Origin: Synergistaceae bacterium UBA6101
GTDB taxonomy: Bacteria; Synergistota; Synergistia; Synergistales; Synergistaceae
Assembly: GCA_002428495.1 (NCBI GenBank)
Contig: DIWR01000017.1
Location: 1-7,065, forward strand
Direction: 5' to 3'
DNA length: 7,065 nt
Shown: positions 1 through 4,703 of the stretch, piece by piece
How positions within the stretch are numbered: position 1 is the stretch's first letter
Layout: each line of letters starts with the position of its first letter
Translations under genes and position numbers: made by a program
Notes under the pieces: model-generated
Told to the model about the DNA's origin: nothing
Databases searched by the model: none
The model's input: only the letters and a program-made list of their open reading frames with translations

Positions 1-41
1 ATGACAATATCGCTGATCAACAACAGACTGTCAATAGAGAC

Positions 42-70
42 TTGACGAAAGAGGATATGCTACGTATAAT
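42..70 (+). promoter_or_regulatory. Sigma-70-type promoter of tRNA-Leu
   Basis: TTGACG (42-47) and a perfect TATAAT (65-70) are separated by exactly 17 bases, a near-consensus housekeeping promoter. Transcription would begin around 76-78, only about 8-10 bases before the mature tRNA 5' end at 86. That is the usual arrangement for a strongly expressed stable RNA. No convincing terminator lies directly after the tRNA, so read-through into the hairpin and ORF downstream is possible. Confidence 0.85.
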
Positions 71-85
71 TTCTAAGTCCCGAGT

Positions 86-170
86 GCCGGGGTGGTGGAA
101 ATGGTAGACACGCACGTTTGAGGGGCGTGTGGGGCAACCCGTACGAGTTCAATTCTCGTCTCCGGCACCA
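86..170 (+). tRNA. tRNA-Leu (anticodon GAG), CCA encoded
   Basis: An 85-nt class II tRNA. The acceptor stem pairs 86-92 with 160-166 (one G-U), followed by A73 and an encoded CCA at 168-170. The anticodon stem pairs 113-117 with 125-129 and presents GAG at 120-122, which reads leucine codons CUC and CUU. A long variable arm (about 130-142, GGG/CCC stem) is as expected for leucine. The T arm pairs 143-147 with 155-159 around a TTCAATT loop. The tRNA stands alone in the visible sequence. Serine and tyrosine, the other long-arm classes, are excluded by the GAG anticodon. Confidence 0.97.
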
Positions 171-205
171 TTAAATTTTACATCAGACCCTCACTGATAA
201 TTATG

Positions 206-277
206 CAGTCCCCATAGTTTTTGCTTCCTTTGTACAAATAGTTAGTACAAAAAGGTGGTAGAGAACTATGGGGATTG
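206..277 (+). repeat. Long inverted repeat / hairpin masking an RBS and start codon
   Basis: The outer arms 206-219 (CAGTCCCCATAGTT) and 264-277 (AACTATGGGGATTG) form 14 pairs with one G-U, of which 11 bp are perfect. Nested inside are TTTGTAC (229-235) and GTACAAA (245-251), with a 9-nt loop. The stretches between the two stems can also partly pair. In RNA the 3' half would bury the AAAGGTGG ribosome binding site (251-258) and the ATG (268-270) of the downstream ORF. The hairpin is followed by TTGTTTTAT, a poor T tract, so attenuation or termination is possible but not shown. It could also be the end of a degraded mobile element. Confidence 0.7.
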
Positions 278-456
278 TTTTATCAAAAGCACCATCTAAC
301 CTATTGCAGGTAGGGACCAAGCTTTGTTTCAGTCCCACAGTTCCCAGTGATTTACGCAATAAGGTGCCGATGCTAGAATTTAATAAAGATAGGCAAGATA
401 GAATAGGGTCTATAATGGACTTAGATCATTCCGTGCAAACGACAAAAATTAGATGA
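268..456 (+). CDS. Unrecognised 62-residue ORF behind a hairpin
   Basis: The ORF has an ATG start and a plausible ribosome binding site, AAAGGTGG at 251-258, 9 bases upstream. The predicted 62-residue product is mixed hydrophilic, with no signal peptide, membrane segment, cysteine cluster or motif that I recognise. Its last 30 or so bases overlap the IS3-type OrfA remnant in another frame, which argues that it is either part of the decayed element or a chance ORF. The start region lies inside the 206-277 hairpin, so translation would be reduced unless that structure opens. The main support is the ribosome binding site; the main doubt is the lack of recognisable protein features and the debris-like surroundings. 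Confidence 0.25.
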   Translation: MGIVLSKAPSNLLQVGTKLCFSPTVPSDLRNKVPMLEFNKDRQDRIGSIMDLDHSVQTTKIR

Positions 457-616
457 AAAATTCAAAAAGAAGACAGTCCGACTAAGTTTCGCCAGCATCA
501 AAGCTATCCAGGAAGCAGCGAAAGATTTAGTAATTGCCGTTACTAAATTATTCAGATGGAGAAAGCTATACGCGCCTCTAAGAGACAAAAGCCAATATGC
601 GACGCTGCTTACATAA
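425..616 (+). pseudogene. Decayed, truncated IS3-family OrfA transposase fragment
   Basis: The frame that opens after the TAG at 422-424 and closes at the TAA 614-616 reads KRQKLDEKFKKKTVRLSFAS near its start and later AKDLVIAVTKLFRWRKLY, then RDKSQYAT. This closely resembles the N-terminal helix-turn-helix (HTH_IS3/Transposase_8) of IS3-family OrfA proteins, whose usual pattern is EFK..AVRL, then an A.DLGIS...L.RW.K.Y helix pair. No start codon is visible at the expected place near 431-440. The usual DLGIS turn reads DLVIA, and the leucine-zipper part, the OrfB frameshift site and OrfB are all missing. Homology appears to stop near 605-613, a few bases before the leader of the sensor gene, so this is probably an insertion or deletion junction. 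The element is inactive. The family call is by eye. Confidence 0.7.
525..548. repeat. 9-bp perfect palindrome upstream of the sensor gene
   Basis: ATTTAGTAA (525-533) and TTACTAAAT (540-548) are exact inverted repeats around a 6-nt centre (TTGCCG). The palindrome lies about 100 bases before the sensor start, within the helix-turn-helix codons of the transposase remnant. It could be a protein-binding site acquired after decay, or chance in AT-rich DNA. Confidence 0.4.
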
Positions 617-635
617 GGACCAAAGCTATCTTGGC

Positions 636-646
636 GGGGGAGGGGA
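636..646 (+). promoter_or_regulatory. Ribosome binding site that sets the sensor start
   Basis: A purine-rich GGGGGAGGGGA contains GGAGG at 639-643, 7 bases before ATG 651. The in-frame ATG at 597 has no ribosome binding site and its extra 18 codons overlap the transposase debris, so 651 is the better start. Confidence 0.8.
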
Positions 647-650
647 CTAT

Positions 651-3600
651 ATGGATCAGACTGTTTTTGTGCCCTTATTTAATAACGCTGTATTGTTGCT
701 GGTTTTGTCCGTTATTTACGAAGCAATATATTTGCTTCCATCCAGATATCGCCATATGCAACCGGTTTTCAACGGAATCCTGATCGCCCTGATCTGTGTG
801 CTTATAATGAGCATGCCCTTTACCCTTCAACCTGGAATAATATACGACACCCGATCGATCCTGATCTGTGTGACTGCCTTGTTTTTTGGTCCAATTCCGA
901 CGGCAGTTACTGTGGCCGCCGCCGCCCTCTTTAGAATAAGCATCGGCGGTTCCGGCACATTTCCCGGGATAGCGGTCATTGCAACCAGCGCTCTTATAGG
1001 TTTAGCCTGGCGGCGGTGGCTCTACCCCAAATCAAATAAGTGGCACTGGCTTAGTATCTACGCAATGAGCCTGACTGTCCATATCGCCATGCTTGCCTGT
1101 ATGCTTCTGCTTCCCTACCCCGAAAGCCTCAACGTTATTCGTAAGATCGCTGTGCCGGTAATGGTGGTTTATCCGGCAGCATCCGTCCTGCTCAGCCTGC
1201 TGCTGCTGCGCCAGCAAGATCACAGGCGCTTAAATGATCAGTTAAAACAATCTGAGGAAGAATTCAGGTATGTTTTTGACAATTCTGTTGTGGGAAAATC
1301 GCTCACACGTCTTACCGGCGAAATGCAGGTCAACAAAGCGATGTCTGATATGCTTGGCTACTCTCTAAAAGAACTGCAGGGTAAAAACTGGAAGGAGATA
1401 TCTCATCCTGATGACATCCAATCTACACAACAGGAGCTGGACGAGCTTATCTCAGGAAAGAAAGGGTCGATACGCTTCAATAAAAGGTATATTAAAAAAG
1501 ACGGCAATGTCTTATGGGCTGACGTACTCTCTTCGGCTCGAAGGGACGCTTCGGGAAATGTCCTATACTTAATAACTTCGGTAATTGATATAACAGAGCA
1601 GAAAAACACTCTGGAATCCCTGGCGCATAGCGAAAATCTTTACCAAACTTTCATAAACGCCAACACGGATATGGTTTTCTTAAAGGACAGTCAGCTCAGG
1701 TATATGGTCGCAAATCATAAACTTGCCGAATATTACAATAAATCAAATAACGAGATAATAGGGAAAGGTGATTTTGAGCTGATTCCTGATGAAGCCGCGA
1801 AGCAATGTCGTAAATCGGATATGACTGTGCTATCGACAAAGGCTGCCGTTATTTCCGAGGAGTCAGTAGGCTGCAGAGTTTTTGAAACGATCAAATTCCC
1901 AATCGAGCTAAGAGACAACAAAGTGGGAGTAGGCGGCTTCATACGGGATATCACTGTGCGGAAAGTGGCTGACGAGCAATTGCGCGCTTCTGAGATCAGA
2001 TATCGCAGGTTGTTTGAATCCGCCAAAGACGGCATTCTTATACTTGACGCAGAGACAGGAAAAATCGACGATGTGAATCCGTACCTGACCAAATTGCTCC
2101 AATATTCAAAAGAAGAGCTTCTTGAGAAGATGATATGGGAAATAGGTTCGTTTAAAAATATTATTGAAAATAAGGATAATTTTCTGCAACTGCGAACAAA
2201 AGGGTACATCCGTTATGAAAATTTACCTCTGCAAACAGCGGCAGGAAAGCAAATCGAGGTGGAGTTTGTCAGCAATGTTTACACTGCAGACCAAAAAAGT
2301 GTAATTCAATGCAACATCAGGGACATCACGGAACGAAAACTGATGGAGGCAGAACTCGGCCGAGAAAGAGACAGGGCCAGGATGTATCTTGATACGGCAG
2401 CCGTTATGATGCTCTCGCTTGACAAAAACGGAACGGCCACGCTCATCAACAGAAAGGTCTGCGAGTTATTGGGGCTACCCCGTGAGAATATTATCGGAAA
2501 AAACTGGTTTGAGACTTTTGTGCCAAAGCATGCCAGGGAGGATGTAAGGCAGCATATTGAGAAAGCGAAAAAAGAAATATCTGGAGCCGCAGATCTTCTT
2601 GAGAGTCCCATTATCACCGCAACCGGTGAGGAACGCTTGATCTCGTGGCACAATAATTTTTTGCGTGACGATGCCGGAAACATCATCGGTTTCTTCGCTT
2701 CAGGGCTGGACATCACGGAACAAAAACTTGCAGAGAACGCTGTGAAAGAAAGTGAAAAAAAATACAAAAGTTATATAGAAAATGCGCCTGACGGGATCTT
2801 TATAACAGACGAGACCGGACATTATACTGAGGTGAACAGGGCTGCCTCTGAAATAACAGGCTACAGCAAAGATGAGTTATTAAACATGAAAATCAGTGAT
2901 TTTCTCCCTGAAGGGTCAAAAGAAATCGGGCTGGATCATTTTAAAAAATTATTGGATACGGGATCCTCTGGAGGGGAGCTGCAATATAAGCATAAAAACG
3001 GCTCAACCCGTTGGTGGAGCGTTGATTCTGTAAAACTTTCTGATCATCGCTTTCTTGGTTTTTCAAAAGACATAACGGCAACGAAAAAAGCGGAAGAGAA
3101 GCTGATCTATATGAGTTATCACGACCAGCTCACAGAACTGTTTAACCGCAGGTATTTTGAAATTCAAACAAGAAAGTTTGATAACTACAACACCCTTCCC
3201 TTATCGGTAATAATGGGCGACATCAACGGCCTTAAGATGATAAACAACGCATTTGGCGACGCAGAGGGTGACAGACTTATAATAGATACTGCAAAAATCA
3301 TAAAGACATGCTGCCGCGAAGGTGACATACTTGCAAGAACCGGAGGCGGTGATTTTAAAATATTAATGCCAAAAACAGATTTTGAAACCGCCTTTAGCGT
3401 ACTTAAAGAGATCCAGACAGCTTGTGATGCGCATAATGCAGAGCTTTCAGACGAAGCGTATTTTATCAACATATCGATGGGATGTGCCACAAAAACAGCT
3501 GTGGAAGAGTCATTTGATTCGGTCATGAAAATCGCAGAAAATTACATGTACCAACGAAAGCTTTTAGAGAATAAAAGTTCACGCAGCTCGATCATCGCAT

Positions 3601-4157
3601 CTATAACTGCCACGATGTACGCAAAAAGCCAGGAGACTGAAGAACATTGCGGACGGTTGGTCGAAATATCGAAAATGATCGGAGAAGCCCTTGACCTTTC
3701 CGAAAGAGAGCTGGATGAACTGGCATTGCTGGCGAAACTGCACGATATAGGGAAGGTCGGGATACCGGAACGGATATTGCTTAATCCCGGCAAACTCAGC
3801 GAAGCTGAATGGGTAGAAATGAAGAAGCATCCCGAGATCGGCTACAGGATCGCTGTCGCAGCACCAGAACTCGAACCTATTGCCGAATATATCCTTTATC
3901 ATCAGGAACACTGGGATGGCAGGGGGTATCCGAAGAATCTTGCCGGGGAGAAGATCCCTCTGCTTTCACGCATCATCGCCGTTGCCGACGCCTATGATGC
4001 GATGACGCAAGACCGCGTTTACAGAAAAGCCATCACACATGAAGCGGCCCTAGAGGAGATCAAAAAAAATGCAGGTACACAATTTGATCCCCAAATTGCC
4101 CGGCTGTTCATTGAAGTTGTATCTGACGAGTATGTTCGGAGGACGGCAAACCCATAA
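651..4157 (+). CDS. Membrane sensor: 5TMR-LYT, five PAS, degenerate GGDEF, HD-GYP (likely c-di-GMP phosphodiesterase)
   Basis: The protein has 1168 residues. Residues 1-190 hold several hydrophobic helices with FFGPIPTAV and the GGSGTFPG turn (99-106), resembling the 5TM-5TMR_LYT sensor domain. Five PAS modules follow (about 200-318, 325-440, 445-565, 570-693, 698-815), each ending in DIT (313, 433, 558, 687, 807). The GGDEF domain (about 820-965) keeps D857, N865 and D874 but its signature is GGGDF (898-902), so cyclase activity is doubtful. An RxxD inhibitory site (R889, D892) sits exactly five residues upstream. The HD-GYP domain (about 980-1155) keeps E995, H999, H1031, D1032, K1035, H1060, H1084, D1113 and the DGRGYP segment, with Q1085 where HHE is usual. 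The predicted role is c-di-GMP hydrolysis at the inner membrane, tuned by PAS and membrane inputs. Domains are seen by eye; the ligand is unknown. Confidence 0.93.
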   Translation: MDQTVFVPLFNNAVLLLVLSVIYEAIYLLPSRYRHMQPVFNGILIALICVLIMSMPFTLQPGIIYDTRSILICVTALFFGPIPTAVTVAAAALFRISIGGSGTFPGIAVIATSALIGLAWRRWLYPKSNKWHWLSIYAMSLTVHIAMLACMLLLPYPESLNVIRKIAVPVMVVYPAASVLLSLLLLRQQDHRRLNDQLKQSEEEFRYVFDNSVVGKSLTRLTGEMQVNKAMSDMLGYSLKELQGKNWKEISHPDDIQSTQQELDELISGKKGSIRFNKRYIKKDGNVLWADVLSSARRDASGNVLYLITSVIDITEQKNTLESLAHSENLYQTFINANTDMVFLKDSQLRYMVANHKLAEYYNKSNNEIIGKGDFELIPDEAAKQCRKSDMTVLSTKAAVISEESVGCRVFETIKFPIELRDNKVGVGGFIRDITVRKVADEQLRASEIRYRRLFESAKDGILILDAETGKIDDVNPYLTKLLQYSKEELLEKMIWEIGSFKNIIENKDNFLQLRTKGYIRYENLPLQTAAGKQIEVEFVSNVYTADQKSVIQCNIRDITERKLMEAELGRERDRARMYLDTAAVMMLSLDKNGTATLINRKVCELLGLPRENIIGKNWFETFVPKHAREDVRQHIEKAKKEISGAADLLESPIITATGEERLISWHNNFLRDDAGNIIGFFASGLDITEQKLAENAVKESEKKYKSYIENAPDGIFITDETGHYTEVNRAASEITGYSKDELLNMKISDFLPEGSKEIGLDHFKKLLDTGSSGGELQYKHKNGSTRWWSVDSVKLSDHRFLGFSKDITATKKAEEKLIYMSYHDQLTELFNRRYFEIQTRKFDNYNTLPLSVIMGDINGLKMINNAFGDAEGDRLIIDTAKIIKTCCREGDILARTGGGDFKILMPKTDFETAFSVLKEIQTACDAHNAELSDEAYFINISMGCATKTAVEESFDSVMKIAENYMYQRKLLENKSSRSSIIASITATMYAKSQETEEHCGRLVEISKMIGEALDLSERELDELALLAKLHDIGKVGIPERILLNPGKLSEAEWVEMKKHPEIGYRIAVAAPELEPIAEYILYHQEHWDGRGYPKNLAGEKIPLLSRIIAVADAYDAMTQDRVYRKAITHEAALEEIKKNAGTQFDPQIARLFIEVVSDEYVRRTANP

Positions 4158-4158
4158 A

Positions 4159-4181
4159 AAATGAGACTTGCCTTCTCTTTT
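4159..4181 (+). terminator. Weak terminator-like stem-loop after the sensor gene
   Basis: AAATGAGA (4159-4166) can pair with TCTCTTTT (4174-4181) apart from one T-T mismatch, giving a 7-nt loop, and the 3' arm runs into TTTTAT. The stem is short and AT-rich, so termination would be inefficient. It is listed because it is the only candidate close to the sensor stop codon. Confidence 0.25.
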
Positions 4182-4250
4182 ATAATTATCGCGATCTTCT
4201 TGAGGTATTCAGAAGAAAAACTTATATCTATGAATGAAAGGAGTTTTTTC

Positions 4251-4295
4251 ATGTTGTTTTCCTCAAAGCAAAGATCGAGACAGCTCCGAGAATAA
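4251..4295 (+). CDS. 14-codon ORF with a perfect ribosome binding site (leader peptide or gene remnant)
   Basis: AAAGGAG (4237-4243) lies 7 bases before an ATG that opens a short frame reading MLFSSKQRSRQLRE and then TAA. The ribosome binding site is as strong as that of the transporter, yet the product is tiny and basic. Either it is a genuine small peptide, or it is the start of a gene broken by a frameshift: the adjacent frame stays open from here to 4464, about 57 more codons, with no family that I recognise. No run of one regulatory codon or clear attenuator hairpin follows directly, so a classical leader peptide is not well supported. Confidence 0.3.
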   Translation: MLFSSKQRSRQLRE

Positions 4296-4472
4296 TCGAA
4301 AGAATAACAAATCCATAAAAACCGTCTTTCTCAATGCTAATACTGGCTCAACAAAAATTGAACCGTATATAAGTGAAGGACTTTGCCGATTGACTGACGA
4401 AATTAATGCTGAAGAAATGATGCATGGGAACAAGAAAAGCAGATACAATTCTGACCATGTTTAATGGCATCG

Positions 4473-4530
4473 AATATTTTATCGGATCATTCATATTTAT
4501 GTGTATAAATATAAAAGATCAGAAAATATT
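4473..4530. repeat. 58-nt nested imperfect palindrome
   Basis: Three stacked stems share one axis. AATATTTT (4473-4480) pairs with AAAATATT (4523-4530). GATC (4485-4488) pairs with GATC (4517-4520). ATATTTAT (4493-4500) pairs with ATAAATAT (4505-4512) around a GTGT loop. The stems are separated by small internal loops. There is no T run on either side, so it is not a standard terminator. It could be a cruciform-prone site, an RNA element in the transporter leader, or debris of a mobile element. Confidence 0.6.
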
Positions 4531-4631
4531 TATGATTTCATATATACGCAAACAGACTCCTCTGCTGTATGATGGTCCAGTCGATGGCATGAGCAATTTG
4601 CCCTAAATATACCTTAATACATATCAAGCTC

Positions 4632-4660
4632 TTCCAACATATATTAGTATGTTCTATACT
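4632..4660 (+). promoter_or_regulatory. Candidate promoter of the symporter gene
   Basis: TATACT (4655-4660, five of six consensus bases) lies 17 bases after a weak TTCCAA (4632-4637). The predicted start near 4667 would leave a leader of about 37 bases before ATG 4704, with AAAGGAGAGG (4689-4698) as the ribosome binding site. The weak -35 box suggests that an activator or a regulator bound at the overlapping palindrome matters. Confidence 0.45.
4636..4653. promoter_or_regulatory. 18-bp palindrome in the promoter spacer, candidate operator
   Basis: AACATA (4636-4641) and TATGTT (4648-4653) are perfect inverted repeats with a 6-base centre (TATTAG). They occupy the spacer between the proposed -35 and -10 boxes of the symporter promoter, where a bound dimeric repressor would block RNA polymerase. 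The regulator cannot be named, and no transcription factor gene is in the window. Confidence 0.45.
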
Positions 4661-4703
4661 TTCAGCATATCTAATAAAAGCAGAAACGAAAGGAGAGGTT
4701 ATC

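Larger units (their letters stand above)
171..650. other. Accessory-like stretch between tRNA-Leu and the sensor gene
   Basis: No intact recognisable gene lies here. Just after the tRNA there is only a 5-bp hairpin (182-186 with 194-198) without a T run, so it is not a good terminator. Next come a long inverted repeat (206-277), a 62-codon ORF (268-456), a decayed IS3-type transposase fragment (425-616) and the 5' leader of the sensor gene (about 617-650). A TATAAT at 411-416 has no good -35 partner. The sensor gene's promoter could not be placed with confidence. The pattern suits a tRNA-flanking site that has collected mobile DNA debris. Confidence 0.5.
4158..4703. other. AT-rich intergenic gap of 546 bases with structured elements
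   Basis: No convincing full gene is present. It contains a weak terminator-like hairpin just after the sensor stop, a 14-codon ORF with a perfect ribosome binding site (4251-4295), a 58-nt nested palindrome (4473-4530), and the promoter/operator region of the transporter (4632-4660). Two longer open frames (4234-4464 and 4424-4606) lack ribosome binding sites and recognisable features. One of them continues, after a frame change, from the 14-codon ORF, so the stretch may hold the remains of a small gene. Confidence 0.55.

Noticed and set aside
182..198. The hairpin ATCAG/CTGAT just after the tRNA as its terminator.
   Set aside because: It has only 5 bp and no T run follows, so it is too weak to call.
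411..416. A perfect TATAAT before the transposase remnant as a promoter for the sensor.
   Set aside because: No -35-like sequence lies 16-18 bases upstream, and the surroundings are AT-rich, so a chance match is likely. The sensor start is 235 bases away.
597..650. Earlier in-frame ATG of the sensor ORF at 597, giving 18 extra residues.
   Set aside because: It has no ribosome binding site, it overlaps the transposase remnant, and the added residues are polar and unlike the N-terminus of a 5TMR protein. ATG 651 has GGAGG 7 bases upstream.
556..783. A 75-codon open frame overlapping the sensor start in another frame.
   Set aside because: It has no ribosome binding site. Its first half is the transposase debris in a shifted frame and its second half is the sensor's membrane segment out of frame.
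952..960. A repeat of the tRNA 3' end (TCCGGCACA versus TCCGGCACC) as a possible attachment site.
   Set aside because: Only 8 bases match, it lies inside the sensor's coding sequence, and the T-loop part of the tRNA is not repeated. It is chance similarity.
1733..2767. Long minus-strand open frames opposite the PAS-coding region (158 and 153 codons).
   Set aside because: They are serine- and phenylalanine-rich shadows of the PAS codons, with no ribosome binding site and no recognisable features, and the + strand protein is unambiguous.
4234..4606. Open frames 4234-4464 and 4424-4606 as separate genes.
   Set aside because: Neither has a ribosome binding site, their products show no recognisable features, and they overlap AT-rich structured DNA. 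The first is mentioned only as a possible frameshifted continuation of the 4251 ORF.
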